Source of the DNA: Rhizomicrobium sp.
GTDB lineage: Bacteria; Pseudomonadota; Alphaproteobacteria; Micropepsales; Micropepsaceae
Length of the DNA stretch: 64,000 nt
Assembly: GCA_037200385.1 (NCBI GenBank)
Contig: JBBCGL010000001.1
Coordinates: 1,116,001 to 1,180,000, forward strand
Direction of reading: 5' to 3'
Under the pieces are notes generated by a model. That model had not been told where the DNA came from and did no database searches. It saw nothing but the letters and a program-made list of their open reading frames with translations. Shown piece by piece: positions 1 to 8,604 of this stretch. Both the position numbers and the translations under genes were made by a program. The number at the start of each line of letters is the position of its first letter. Position 1 is the stretch's first letter.

Positions 1-1
1 C

Positions 2-49
2 GAGATCGCCGGCCTCGCGCCCGCCTTCGCGACGCGCGAGGCGGCATGA
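2..49 (+). CDS. 3' end of an upstream gene (partial)
   Basis: The first complete frame reads 15 codons ending in TGA at 47-49. This stop overlaps the ATG of the next gene in an ATGA arrangement, as expected for a translationally coupled operon. Only the last residues (ending ATREAA) are in the window, so the product cannot be identified. In related flavoprotein/lipid-kinase clusters a glycerol-3-phosphate dehydrogenase or a regulator often lies here, but nothing in these residues tests that. Confidence 0.55.
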   Translation, partial: EIAGLAPAFATREAA

Positions 50-984
50 GCGCCTTCGTGGTCGTCAATCCGCGCTCCGGCAATGGACGCACGAGACGCA
101 GCTGGACGAGCATCGCGCGCATGCTGGCCTCGGTGTATCCGCAGATGACGGTCGCCTTCACGCGTGCGCCCGGCGAGGCCGCCGCGCTGGTGCGCCAGGC
201 GCTGTGCGAAGGCCATCAGGAGATCGTCGCGGTGGGCGGCGACGGCACGATCAGCGAAGCCGTCAACGGCATGTTCGACGCGCAGGGCGCGATCGCGCCC
301 GACGCGGTCTTCGCGTTCGTCACCAGCGGCACGGGCGGGGATTTCCGCAAGAGCTTCGGGATCGAGGCCGGCGCCGAGGCGGCGGTGGCGCGGCTGAAGA
401 CCGCCGCGGTCCGGCCCTGCGACGTAGGCCGGATATCCTGCCTGACCGCGCGCGGCGCGCCGACGGAGCGCCATTTCATCAACATCGCCTCCTTCGGCCT
501 GTCCGGCGTGATCGTGGATTCGGTGAACCGGGCCCGGATCGCCAAGCTGTTCGGCGGGCCGTTCGCCTTCGCCTTCCACAGCGCGGCGGCGATGCTGCGC
601 TACCGCAACCTGCCGCTGCGCATCCTGGTCGACGGGCAGCATGACGAGATCGCGACGATCGCCACCGTCGCCGTCGCCAATGGACGCTATTTCGGCGGCG
701 GCATGATGGTGGCGCCGGAGGCGCGGATCGACGACGGGCTGTTCGACGTGGTGATCATGGGCGGCGCGCCCAAGGGACAATCGCTGGCGAAGATGAAGCT
801 GATCTATAGCGGCGACCATGTGCACGAGCCGCATGTCCGCGTGCTGCGCGGCAGCCGGGTCGTCGTCGCGCCGGTGGCCGAGACGCTGGGCCGGCCGGTC
901 CTGATCGAGGCGGACGGCGAAGCGGTCGGCCGCCTGCCCGCGACCTTCGAAATCCTGCCGCGGGCCCTCAATTTGCGATGCTGA
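46..984 (+). CDS. Diacylglycerol kinase family lipid kinase (YegS/DagK-like)
   Basis: A 312-residue protein of the DAGK catalytic family, cytoplasmic or membrane-peripheral, predicted to transfer the ATP gamma-phosphate to a lipid hydroxyl (diacylglycerol, sphingosine-like base or related lipid). The N-terminal nucleotide-binding lobe shows VVVNPRSGNGR at residues 5-15, the family signature GGDGT at 64-68, and a glycine-rich TSGTGGDF at 93-100. The C-terminal beta-sandwich carries the FGGGM loop and a DDGLFDV strand. Length is typical for DgkB/YegS proteins. The start ATG overlaps the preceding stop, and the next gene begins 4 bases after this stop, so the genes form one operon. Substrate cannot be read from sequence; pairing with an AGPS-like flavoprotein suggests a glycerolipid. 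Confidence 0.88.
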   Translation: MSAFVVVNPRSGNGRTRRSWTSIARMLASVYPQMTVAFTRAPGEAAALVRQALCEGHQEIVAVGGDGTISEAVNGMFDAQGAIAPDAVFAFVTSGTGGDFRKSFGIEAGAEAAVARLKTAAVRPCDVGRISCLTARGAPTERHFINIASFGLSGVIVDSVNRARIAKLFGGPFAFAFHSAAAMLRYRNLPLRILVDGQHDEIATIATVAVANGRYFGGGMMVAPEARIDDGLFDVVIMGGAPKGQSLAKMKLIYSGDHVHEPHVRVLRGSRVVVAPVAETLGRPVLIEADGEAVGRLPATFEILPRALNLRC

Positions 985-988
985 CGCC

Positions 989-2659
989 ATGACCCTCGAC
1001 CGCACGAAGATCCGCTGGAACGGCTGGGGCTGGGCGTCGCACAGCGACGACCTCGCCGGACGCGAGCCGCTATGGACCTGGCTGGCGGGCGAGCTGGGCA
1101 TGCCGTCGCTGCTCGCGACGCCGGCGCGGCCGCTGGAGAGCATCGCACTGCCGGCGTCGCGGCTGACGGCCGACGCGCGGGCGCGCTTCACCGGCCTTCT
1201 CGGTGCCGAACGCGTGCGCGGCGACGATTACGAGCGGGCCTTCCATGCGCTCGGGAAAAGCTATCACGACATCCTGCGGCTGCGGGCCGGCGATCTTTCG
1301 CAGGCGCCGGATGCGGTGCTCTATCCGCGCAGCGCCGAGGAGGTCGCGGGCGTGCTGAGCGCCGCGGCCGAGCATGGCATCGCGGTCGTGCCCTATGGCG
1401 GCGGGACGAGCGTGGTCGGCGGCGTGACGGCGGCCAAGGGGCCGTTCGCCGCGGTCGTGACGCTCGACCTGTCGGACATGGACCGCATCGTCGAGATCGA
1501 TGCCGTCTCGCGGACCGCGACGGCGGAGGCGGGAATCTACGGCCCGGCGCTGGAGAAGGCGCTGGCGGCGCAGGGCTTCACGCTCGGCCATTTTCCGCAG
1601 TCCTTCGAGTTCTCGACGCTGGGCGGCTGGATCGCGCATCGCGGCGCGGGCCAGGGCTCGCGCGGCTATGGCCGCGCCGCCGACTGGCTGGTGGGCGCGC
1701 GCCTCGCGACGCCGCGCGGCACGCTCCAGGTCGGCGGGTTTCCCGCGTCGTCGGCGGGACCGCAATTGCTCGACCTCGCGCTGGGCTCCGAGGGCGTGTT
1801 CGGCGTGGTGACCGAGGCGACGATCCGCGTGCGGCCGGTGCCGGCGGCGAGCGATTATCGCGGCTATCTGTTCCGCGATTTCGCGAGCGGCGTGGCGGCG
1901 ATCCGCACCGCGGTGCAGGACGGCGTGCCGGCGACGATGCTGCGCCTGTCGGACGCGGCGGAGACGCGGTTCTACCGGGCCTATGGCGCAACCGGAAAGC
2001 GGCGCGGCCTGCGCGACCGGCTGGCGCAGATCTTCCTCGACAGCCGCGGCTTCGACGATAAGGCCTGCGCGCTGATCGCGGGCTTCGAGGGCGATGCGGC
2101 GACGGTCGGGCGCGCCCGGAGGGCGTTCGACGCGCTGGCGAAGCGCCATCGCGCGCTGGCGCTCGGCGAGGGCCAGGGGCGCCGCTGGAAGGCGGGCCGC
2201 TTCCACGGCCCCTACCTGCGCGACCCGCTGATGGAGCGCGGCGTCGGCGTCGACACGCTGGAGACCGCGACGAGCTGGACCAAGCTCGACGGCCTCTATG
2301 TCGCGGTGCGCGACGCGCTGGAGAAATCCATCCGCGAGACAGCGCCGCGCGAGGGCGCGCATGGCGTGGTGCAATGCCATGTCAGCCACGCCTATCCCGA
2401 CGGCGCGAGCCTCTATTTCACCTATATCTTCCCGCGCGCGCTGGAGCGCGAGGTCGCGCAGTGGCGTGCGATCAAGGCGGCGGCCTCGGATGCGATCGTC
2501 GGCAATGGCGGCACGATCAGCCATCATCACGGCGTGGGCGAGGACCACCTGCCCTGGATCGCGGCGGAGAAAGGTGCGCTCGGGATCGACGTGCTGCGCG
2601 CGGTGAAGATGGCGCTGGACCCGAAGGGCGTGATGAATCCGGGGAAGCTGGTGCCGTAG
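989..2659 (+). CDS. FAD-binding oxidase, alkyldihydroxyacetonephosphate synthase-like
   Basis: A 556-residue flavoprotein of the VAO/PCMH (FAD_binding_4) family. The FAD-binding PP-loop PYGGGTSVVGG is at residues 135-145, and the C-terminal cap ends with DPKGVMNPGKL. The motif HHHGVG at 512-517 corresponds to the histidine triplet essential in eukaryotic alkyl-DHAP synthase (AGPS), the enzyme that swaps an acyl for an alkyl chain in ether-lipid synthesis. A LYFTYIF segment upstream matches the region holding the AGPS active-site tyrosine. Seen: the motifs and the tight operon with a lipid kinase. Known: mycobacteria have a similar flavoprotein-lipid kinase pair. Inferred: a glycerolipid-modifying role. 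A glycolate- or D-lactate-dehydrogenase-like oxidase is the alternative, but those lack the HHH triplet. Confidence 0.8.
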   Translation: MTLDRTKIRWNGWGWASHSDDLAGREPLWTWLAGELGMPSLLATPARPLESIALPASRLTADARARFTGLLGAERVRGDDYERAFHALGKSYHDILRLRAGDLSQAPDAVLYPRSAEEVAGVLSAAAEHGIAVVPYGGGTSVVGGVTAAKGPFAAVVTLDLSDMDRIVEIDAVSRTATAEAGIYGPALEKALAAQGFTLGHFPQSFEFSTLGGWIAHRGAGQGSRGYGRAADWLVGARLATPRGTLQVGGFPASSAGPQLLDLALGSEGVFGVVTEATIRVRPVPAASDYRGYLFRDFASGVAAIRTAVQDGVPATMLRLSDAAETRFYRAYGATGKRRGLRDRLAQIFLDSRGFDDKACALIAGFEGDAATVGRARRAFDALAKRHRALALGEGQGRRWKAGRFHGPYLRDPLMERGVGVDTLETATSWTKLDGLYVAVRDALEKSIRETAPREGAHGVVQCHVSHAYPDGASLYFTYIFPRALEREVAQWRAIKAAASDAIVGNGGTISHHHGVGEDHLPWIAAEKGALGIDVLRAVKMALDPKGVMNPGKLVP

Positions 2660-2719
2660 ACGGCGAGCGCGGTGGGTGGGATGACAGTTTTGGAGTTCTG
2701 TGCCGGTACCCCTCACCAA

Positions 2720-2786
2720 GCAAAATCTAACGCTCCGCTCCGCTAAACGTAAGATTTTGCGTCCTCTCCCGCTCGCGGGAGAGGAC
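2720..2786. repeat. Two inverted repeats between convergent genes
   Basis: Two hairpin-capable sequences fill the gap between the convergent flavoprotein and esterase genes. The first has 13-base arms (GCAAAATCTAACG at 2720-2732 against CGTAAGATTTTGC at 2748-2760, 12 of 13 paired). The second is a perfect 12-base palindrome with a TC loop (GTCCTCTCCCGC at 2761-2772, mirrored at 2775-2786). The second starts with the same CCTCTCCCG core as the long repeat before dut. Both could act as bidirectional terminators, though neither has a clean T-tract. Confidence 0.7.
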
Positions 2787-2788
2787 TC

Positions 2789-3730
2789 CTAGGCCGTCAC
2801 ACCCTCTTTCACCGCCGCCGCCGCCGCCGCGACCGCTTCGCGGGCTTTGGGGATCAGGCTGCGCATGCTGAAGAAGCCGTGCACCATGCCGGGATAGTTC
2901 ACATAGGTCACGCTGACGCCCGCCGCGTCGAGCTTGTCGGCGTAGTCCTTGCCCTCGTCGCGCAGGGGATCGAAGCCGGCGGTGACCACATAGGCCGGCG
3001 GCAGGCCGGACAGGTCGGTGCAGAGCAGCGGCGAGAGGCGCGGATCGGTGCGATGCGCCTTGTCCGGCGCGTAGCAGCGGGTGAACCAGTCCATCCCCTC
3101 CTTCTCGAGGAAATAGCCCTTGCCGTTCTCGCGCATCGACGGCGTGTCGGCGGCGCCGAGCTGGGTCACCGGATAGATCAGGAGCTGGTAGGCGATGGCG
3201 GGGCCGCCCGCGATCTTCGCGAGCTGTGCGACGACGGCGGCGAGATTGCCGCCCGCGCTGTCGCCGCCCACCGCGAGGCGCGCGGGATCGATGCCGAACG
3301 CGGCGGCATGGGCGGCGACGTAGCGCGTCACGGCGAAGCAATCGTCGACCGCGGCGGGAAACGGATGCTCGGGCGCGAGGCGGTAGTCGACGGAGACGAC
3401 GCGCGTGCCGCTGCCATTCGCGAGACAGCGGCACAGATCGTCATGGGTGTCGAGGTCGCCGATCACGAAACCGCCGCCATGATAGAAGACGAGCGCCGCA
3501 AGCGTCTCGCCGTCCTTCGCACCGAGCGGGGTGTAGATGCGCACGGCGATCTCGCCGGCGGGGCCCGGGATCTTGCGATCCTCGCTCTTGCCGATCTGGG
3601 TGTCGCCGCCGCGGAAGATGCTGGCGCGCATCGCGGCGCGCGCCGCCTGCGGCCCGATCTCGGAGAATTTCGGCAGCTTCAGCGAAGCCATCTGGTCGAG
3701 GAGGTTGCGGACATGGACGTCGAGCGACAT
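2789..3730 (-). CDS. Alpha/beta hydrolase, hormone-sensitive-lipase family esterase
   Basis: A 313-residue cytoplasmic esterase of the HSL (family IV) group. HGGG at residues 84-87 forms the oxyanion hole, GDSAG at 156-160 holds nucleophile Ser158, and the Asp (FDPL.DEG) and His (GMVHGF) of the triad follow. No signal peptide. It lies 10 bases downstream of a paralogous esterase on the same strand with the same N-terminal pattern (M.LD...LLDQM), so the pair probably arose by tandem duplication and is cotranscribed. Family members hydrolyse short- to medium-chain carboxylic esters. The specific substrate is unknown; the neighbouring feruloyl-CoA-synthase-like gene makes phenolic esters a reasonable guess. 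Confidence 0.85.
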   Translation of the reverse strand: MSLDVHVRNLLDQMASLKLPKFSEIGPQAARAAMRASIFRGGDTQIGKSEDRKIPGPAGEIAVRIYTPLGAKDGETLAALVFYHGGGFVIGDLDTHDDLCRCLANGSGTRVVSVDYRLAPEHPFPAAVDDCFAVTRYVAAHAAAFGIDPARLAVGGDSAGGNLAAVVAQLAKIAGGPAIAYQLLIYPVTQLGAADTPSMRENGKGYFLEKEGMDWFTRCYAPDKAHRTDPRLSPLLCTDLSGLPPAYVVTAGFDPLRDEGKDYADKLDAAGVSVTYVNYPGMVHGFFSMRSLIPKAREAVAAAAAAVKEGVTA

Positions 3731-3740
3731 GGGAACTCCT

Positions 3741-4679
3741 CTACTTCAGCAGGCTCGCCACCGTCTTCGCGGCGGCGGCGAGCGCGTCATGGGCCTGGGG
3801 CAGCACGGCCTGGAGATAGACGAAGCAATGCACCATGTCGCTGTGGTCGGCGACCGTGACCTTCACGCCGGCGGCGCGCAGCTTGTCGGCATATTGCAGG
3901 CCTTCGTCATGCAGCGGATCGAAGCCGCCCAGCATGATATAGGCCGGCGGCAGGCCGGAGAGATCCTTGGCGCGCAGCGGCGAGACGCTGGGGTCGTGCC
4001 GGTCGGCGTCGGTCGGCAGATAGCTCGCATAGAACCAGTCGAGCGTGTCCTTCTCGAGGAAATAGCCGACGGCGAATTCGCGCAGCGAGGCGGTCTCCTC
4101 GCCGATCTGGGTGACGGGAAAGAGCAGCATCTGGGCGGCGAGCGCGAGGCCGCCCTTGGCCTTGGCGAGCTGGGCGACTTCCGCCGCCAGCGCGCCGCCG
4201 GCGCTGTCGCCGCCCACCGCGATGCGGTTGGCGTCGACCCCGATCTCGGCGGCATGCGCCGCGACCCAGACCAGCGCGGCGAACGCGTCGTCGAGCGCGG
4301 CGGGATATTTGTGCTCCGGCGCGAGGCGGTACTCGACGGAGATGACGCGCAGGCCGCCCTCATTGGCGAGCATGCGGCAGAGCCCGTCATGGCTCTCGAT
4401 ATTGCCGATCACGAAGCCGCCGCCGTGGAAATAGACGAGCGCCGGCATCGGATCGCGGCCGGCCGCGACGGGCGTGTAGACGCGGATCGGAACACCGCCG
4501 GTCTGGCTCGGCACCACGAGGTTCTCGGTCTTGCCGACCGGGACGTCCTTGGGGCCGACCATCTGCATCAGCGCGTTGAACTGCAGCCGGCCGGCTTCGG
4601 CGCCGGCGTCCTGCATCTTCGGCCCGCCGGCCATCTTCATCTGATCGAGGAAGCCTTTGACGATGGGATCGAGCGGCAT
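3741..4679 (-). CDS. Alpha/beta hydrolase, HSL-family esterase (tandem paralogue)
   Basis: A 312-residue esterase of the same family as its downstream neighbour. HGGG is at residues 85-88, GDSAG at 157-161 with nucleophile Ser159, and FDPLHDEG and a C-terminal His (DMVHCF) complete the triad. An in-frame ATG 13 codons upstream exists, but the start at 4679 (MPLDPIVKG) aligns with the start of the paralogue and is preferred. Encoded first in the two-gene unit, 10 bases before the second esterase. A feruloyl-CoA-synthase-like gene lies 114 bases further upstream on the same strand and may share the transcript. Confidence 0.85.
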   Translation of the reverse strand: MPLDPIVKGFLDQMKMAGGPKMQDAGAEAGRLQFNALMQMVGPKDVPVGKTENLVVPSQTGGVPIRVYTPVAAGRDPMPALVYFHGGGFVIGNIESHDGLCRMLANEGGLRVISVEYRLAPEHKYPAALDDAFAALVWVAAHAAEIGVDANRIAVGGDSAGGALAAEVAQLAKAKGGLALAAQMLLFPVTQIGEETASLREFAVGYFLEKDTLDWFYASYLPTDADRHDPSVSPLRAKDLSGLPPAYIMLGGFDPLHDEGLQYADKLRAAGVKVTVADHSDMVHCFVYLQAVLPQAHDALAAAAKTVASLLK

Positions 4680-4793
4680 GGGAGTCCGGTGCGGGGTTGC
4701 CCGGCAGTGTGAGGGCATCGGCGCGGCGGGCGCAAGATGGCGCCGCGCATAAGCGTTCGCACGGCAGAAAGGACGCCGCGACAGCGCCTGCGG

Positions 4794-6659
4794 TCAGGGG
4801 ATTTCGATAACCTCCGGATCGGGTGTCGTGGCGAACAGCTTGTCGACCAGGGCGCGGCGGCGATCCATCGTGGCGCGCTGGTTCACATAGCCCTTGTCGG
4901 TGATCTCGTGCCCGTCGACCGAAGGCGGCTCGGCCATCAGGATCACGCGCCTGATGCGGCTGGAGGAGCCGCCCGAGGCCTTGTTGTGCTCGGCGAACTT
5001 GTCCCGGATGAGGGCGCGAAGTTCCGGATCCTTCACGATCTCGGCCGGGTCGGACTTGCCCGTCAACTCCTTCGCCGCGGCAAGCGTCGGCCAGACCAGC
5101 AGGCCGACGAACGGCTTGTCCTGGCCGCAGACCACGCAGTCGAAGACGAAGGGCGACGCCGCGCCGACGGCCTGTGCCCGCAACGTGCCGGCGCTCACCC
5201 AGGTGCCGCTGTCGAGCTTGAAGTCCTCCGTCACGCGGCCGTCGAAGACGAGACCTTGGGCGGGATCGGCGTCGTCGATGAACTTGGCGGCGTCGCCGAG
5301 GCTGTAGAAGCCTTCCTCGTCGAAGGCCGCTTTCGTGAGGTCCGGCCGCTTGTGATAGCCGGGCGTGACGGTGGGTCCCTTCACGCGCACTTCGAGCTTG
5401 GTGCCGTTGGGCACGAGCTTGAGCGTGATGCCGGGGAGCGGCAGGCCGACCAGCCCGACGCGCTCGGTGATCCAGTGCACCACGGTGACGCCCTGCGTTT
5501 CGGTCGCGCCGTACATCGTGGTCATCGGGATGCGGTTGCCGACGGCGGCGATGGCGAGGGCCTGGAAGCGCTCATAGATGTCCTGGCTGAGCGTCGCGCC
5601 GCCATAGCCCGCCATGCGCAGCTTGGCGAAGACGTGGTCGCGCAGGCTTTCGTCCCGCTCCATCGCATCGCACAGCCAGCCGAAGGCGATGGGCGCGGTG
5701 CCGATGCCGAGCGGGGTGATGTCGCGCAGATTGCGTATGGTCTCGTCGAACATCCCGGGCAGCGGCTTGCCGGCATCGAGATAGATGGTGCCGCCTGCAT
5801 TGAGCTGGCCGTTGAAGCCGATATTGCCGGCGGAGATATGGTTCCACGGCATCCATTCGAGGCTTTGCGGGATCTCCTCGGGATCGAGCGGCTCGGTGCG
5901 CAGGGCTTCCTGCGCCGCGATCACGGCGCACATCATGCGATGGGTCTGCACCACGCCCTTGGGCATGCCGGTCGAGCCGGAGGTGAAGAGGTATTTCGCG
6001 GTCGTGTCGTGGTCGATCCTGTCCAGCGCCGCCGCGACGTCGGGCCCCGGATTGGTGCGGATGAGATCGTCATAGGCGGTGGCGCCGGGGATCGGCATGA
6101 CCGTGACGATCTCGACGCCGTCCAGCGGCAGCGCGGCCAGCGCGCGGGCGTAGACCGGCCCCTGCTCCGCGAAGATCATCTTCGGTTCGGCGACCGCGAA
6201 GACGTGCCTGAGCTTGGAATGATCGCCGGACATCAGCGAATAGGCGACGGACACCGGCGCGACGGGCACGCCCGCGAGCATCGCGCCCAGCATCATCGTG
6301 GCGTGCGCGATGGAATTGCCCGAGAGAATCATCAGCGGCGTGTCGGCATTCATGCCGCGCGAGAGCAGCGCCTGCGCGATCGCGCTCGCCCGCGCGAAGG
6401 CTTCGCCATAGGTGATGAAGCGCCAGTCGCCGGTCTTGCCGCCTTCGAGCGGAATGCGCTCGCCGATGAAATTGCGCGCGGGGTGCTTCTTCGCGCGCGC
6501 CTCGAAGAGATGCGCGATGGAGCGGTGCAGCGTGCCGAGCTTGTGGTTCGAGTCGATGTACACCGTGCCGTCGGAGCCGCGCCGGACCGCGATATCGGGC
6601 GCTTTCTGAGGCAGCGGCCGGAACGGCGGCAGATCGGTCGATTTCACCTGTACATTCAT
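4794..6659 (-). CDS. AMP-forming acyl-CoA ligase, feruloyl-CoA synthase-like
   Basis: A 621-residue ANL-superfamily adenylating enzyme that would activate a carboxylic acid with ATP and join it to CoA. The phosphate-binding loop SGSTGMPKG is at residues 227-235, followed by MYGATETQG and a C-terminal domain with the hinge Asp region (FDGRVTEDFKL). The N-terminus (LPPFRPLPQKAPDIAVRR) and overall length resemble the FcsA/FerA feruloyl-CoA synthase group more than fatty-acyl ligases. The start at 6659 follows a GGGAG ribosome site; a longer start at 6677 would consume that site. Downstream esterases could release hydroxycinnamate or other acids for it; that link is inference. Confidence 0.82.
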   Translation of the reverse strand: MNVQVKSTDLPPFRPLPQKAPDIAVRRGSDGTVYIDSNHKLGTLHRSIAHLFEARAKKHPARNFIGERIPLEGGKTGDWRFITYGEAFARASAIAQALLSRGMNADTPLMILSGNSIAHATMMLGAMLAGVPVAPVSVAYSLMSGDHSKLRHVFAVAEPKMIFAEQGPVYARALAALPLDGVEIVTVMPIPGATAYDDLIRTNPGPDVAAALDRIDHDTTAKYLFTSGSTGMPKGVVQTHRMMCAVIAAQEALRTEPLDPEEIPQSLEWMPWNHISAGNIGFNGQLNAGGTIYLDAGKPLPGMFDETIRNLRDITPLGIGTAPIAFGWLCDAMERDESLRDHVFAKLRMAGYGGATLSQDIYERFQALAIAAVGNRIPMTTMYGATETQGVTVVHWITERVGLVGLPLPGITLKLVPNGTKLEVRVKGPTVTPGYHKRPDLTKAAFDEEGFYSLGDAAKFIDDADPAQGLVFDGRVTEDFKLDSGTWVSAGTLRAQAVGAASPFVFDCVVCGQDKPFVGLLVWPTLAAAKELTGKSDPAEIVKDPELRALIRDKFAEHNKASGGSSSRIRRVILMAEPPSVDGHEITDKGYVNQRATMDRRRALVDKLFATTPDPEVIEIP

Positions 6660-6708
6660 GGCCTTGGCTCCCTGCACGGCGCGAACTACACATCGCGTCC
6701 GTAATTCA

Positions 6709-6737
6709 TTATATTTCCCGGCGAGTCCCGGTATAAT
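6709..6737 (+). promoter_or_regulatory. Probable sigma70 promoter of coaBC
   Basis: A perfect -10 hexamer TATAAT lies at 6732-6737, with a weak TTATAT -35 at 6709-6714 (17-base spacer), 28 bases before the coaBC start. It sits in the divergent intergenic region shared with the feruloyl-CoA-synthase-like gene. Confidence 0.55.
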
Positions 6738-6764
6738 TCCAGGCTTATCGTTCGAGGTCTCCGC

Positions 6765-7964
6765 ATGCGCGGCAAAAGCGTGTTGCTCATCATTGGCGGC
6801 GGGATCGCCGCCTACAAGAGCCTTGAGCTCATCCGGGCGCTGAAATCGCGCGGAATCGGCACGCGCGCGATCATGACCGCAGCAGCAGCGGAATTCATCA
6901 CCCCGCTTTCCGTTGCGTCACTGAGCGGCGAGAAGGCCTTCGGCGATCTCTTCAGCCTGACGGACGAAGCGGAGATGGGTCATATCGAGCTGTCGCGTTC
7001 GGCCGATCTCGTCGTGGTCGCGCCCGCGACGGCGGATCTGATGGCGAAAGCGGCGAATGGCCTGGCGAACGATCTCGCCTCGACGGCGCTGCTCGCGACC
7101 GACAAGCCAGTGCTGATGGCGCCGGCGATGAATGTGCGCATGTGGCAGCACGCGGCCACGCAGCGGAACCTTGCGCGGCTCCAGGCGGACGGCGTGCGGT
7201 TCGTCGGCCCGAATGACGGCGACATGGCGTGCGGCGAGTATGGTCCGGGCCGCATGGCGGAGCCCGCCGAAATCGCCGCGGCGGTCGAGACGTTCTTCGG
7301 CGACGGTGCCTTGAAGGGCCTGCGTGCCCTCGTGACGGCGGGACCGACGCAGGAACCGCTCGATCCGGTGCGCTTCCTCGCCAACCGCTCGTCGGGCAAG
7401 CAGGGCTACGCGATCGCCGATGCGCTGGCGCGGCTGGGCGCGGAGACCACGCTGGTCTCCGGACCGGTCGAGATCGCGCCGCCGTCCGGCGTGAAGCTGC
7501 TGAAGGTGACCACGGCGCGCGAGATGCTCGCGGCCTGCGAGAGCGCCCTGCCCGCCGATGTCGCGGTGATGACGGCGGCGGTGGCGGACTGGCGGCCCGA
7601 GGTCGCGGCCAACAACAAGATCAAGAAGGAGCAGGACGCGGCCGCGCCGACGCTGCGGCTGGTCGAGAATCCCGACGTGCTGGCGACGCTGGCGCGCCAT
7701 GCGCAGCGGCCGAACCTGCTGATCGGCTTTGCGGCGGAGACGGAGAACGTCATCGCGCATGCGCAGGCCAAGCTCGCGAAGAAGGGCTGTGACTGGATCG
7801 TGGCGAACGACGTGTCGCCCGGCACCGGCATCATGGGCGGCGACAGGAACACGGTGCACATCGTGACGCGCGATGGGGTCGAGGACTGGCCGCAGATGCC
7901 GAAGACCGAAGTCGGCACGCGGCTCGCGGCGCGGATCGCGCGGGCGTTGAAGGAGGTGGCGTGA
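6765..7964 (+). CDS. coaBC: Bifunctional phosphopantothenoylcysteine synthetase/decarboxylase
   Basis: A 399-residue cytoplasmic enzyme for two steps of coenzyme A synthesis: joining cysteine to 4'-phosphopantothenate and decarboxylating the product. The N-terminal flavoprotein CoaC domain carries the GGGIAAYK loop at 11-18, GHIELSR with catalytic His73, and the substrate clamp APAMN..MW at 119-126. The C-terminal CoaB domain carries the dimerisation/nucleotide motif NNKIKKE and a late Lys-rich loop. Length and domain order are standard. It heads a plus-strand run with dut, an Rrf2 regulator and cysK; the coaBC-dut pairing is common in proteobacteria. Confidence 0.95.
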   Translation: MRGKSVLLIIGGGIAAYKSLELIRALKSRGIGTRAIMTAAAAEFITPLSVASLSGEKAFGDLFSLTDEAEMGHIELSRSADLVVVAPATADLMAKAANGLANDLASTALLATDKPVLMAPAMNVRMWQHAATQRNLARLQADGVRFVGPNDGDMACGEYGPGRMAEPAEIAAAVETFFGDGALKGLRALVTAGPTQEPLDPVRFLANRSSGKQGYAIADALARLGAETTLVSGPVEIAPPSGVKLLKVTTAREMLAACESALPADVAVMTAAVADWRPEVAANNKIKKEQDAAAPTLRLVENPDVLATLARHAQRPNLLIGFAAETENVIAHAQAKLAKKGCDWIVANDVSPGTGIMGGDRNTVHIVTRDGVEDWPQMPKTEVGTRLAARIARALKEVA

Positions 7965-7987
7965 TGGCGAGAGGAGCTGCTCCGGTA

Positions 7988-8143
7988 TTTTCCTCTCCCG
8001 TGGTTGCGGGGGAGGTGGCTCGGCGCGCAGCGCCGAGACGGAGGGGGCCGGCGCTGGCGGCTCTCCCCTCCATCACATCGCTTCGCGATGCGGTCCCCTT
8101 GGCACGCTGCCGCCACCAAGCCCGCAACCACGGGGGAGGAAAA
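7988..8143. repeat. Long inverted-repeat element between coaBC and dut
   Basis: The outer arms are 23 bases long and match at 22 positions (TTTTCCTCTCCCGTGGTTGC... at 7988-8010 against ...GCAACCACGGGGGAGGAAAA at 8121-8143). The interior has smaller palindromes, including GGCGC.GCGCC at about 8021-8035 and CATCGCTTCGCGATG near 8080. The layout is that of a MITE- or REP-like dispersed element. Its right arm ends 2 bases before the dut GTG codon, so the GGGGGAGG in the arm is the only visible ribosome binding site for dut. Confidence 0.75.
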
Positions 8144-8145
8144 CC

Positions 8146-8604
8146 GTGAAAATCTCCATTCTCCGCCTGCCCCACGCCCAGGACCTGCCCCTGCCCGCCT
8201 ATGCGACCGCCGGCTCGGCCGGCTTCGACCTGCTCGCCGCCATTCCAGCCGACCTCACGCTCGACCGCGGCGCGCGCGTCACCGTGCCGTGCGGGATCGC
8301 CATCGCCGTGCCGCCGGGATTCGAGGCGCAGGTGCGGCCACGCTCGGGGCTGGCGCTCAACCACGGCGTCACGCTGCTCAATGCGCCGGGCACGGTCGAC
8401 AGCGATTATCGCGGCGAGATCAAGGCCATCCTGGTCAATCACGGCGAAGCGCCGTTCACCGTCACGCGCGGGATGAAGATCGCGCAGGTCGTGATCGCGC
8501 GGCACGAGATCGCCGAACTGAACGAGGTCAGCGAACTGCCCTCCAGCGCGCGCGGCGCGGGCGGCTTCGGCTCGACGGGACTCCATATCGTGAAGACGGA
8601 CTGA
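8146..8604 (+). CDS. dut: Deoxyuridine 5'-triphosphate nucleotidohydrolase
   Basis: A 152-residue trimeric dUTPase that hydrolyses dUTP to dUMP and pyrophosphate, keeping uracil out of DNA and supplying dTMP synthesis. All five family motifs are present in order: GSAGFDL, PRSGLA, the [15 protein letters not shown] uridine pocket with its beta-hairpin Asp, GMKIAQ, and the C-terminal GAGGFGSTG arm. It begins with GTG at 8146, with GGGGGAGG from the adjacent inverted repeat as ribosome site. Its stop TGA overlaps the ATG of the Rrf2 gene by one base. Confidence 0.95.
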   Translation: MKISILRLPHAQDLPLPAYATAGSAGFDLLAAIPADLTLDRGARVTVPCGIAIAVPPGFEAQVRPRSGLALNHGVTLLNAPGTVDSDYRGEIKAILVNHGEAPFTVTRGMKIAQVVIARHEIAELNEVSELPSSARGAGGFGSTGLHIVKTD

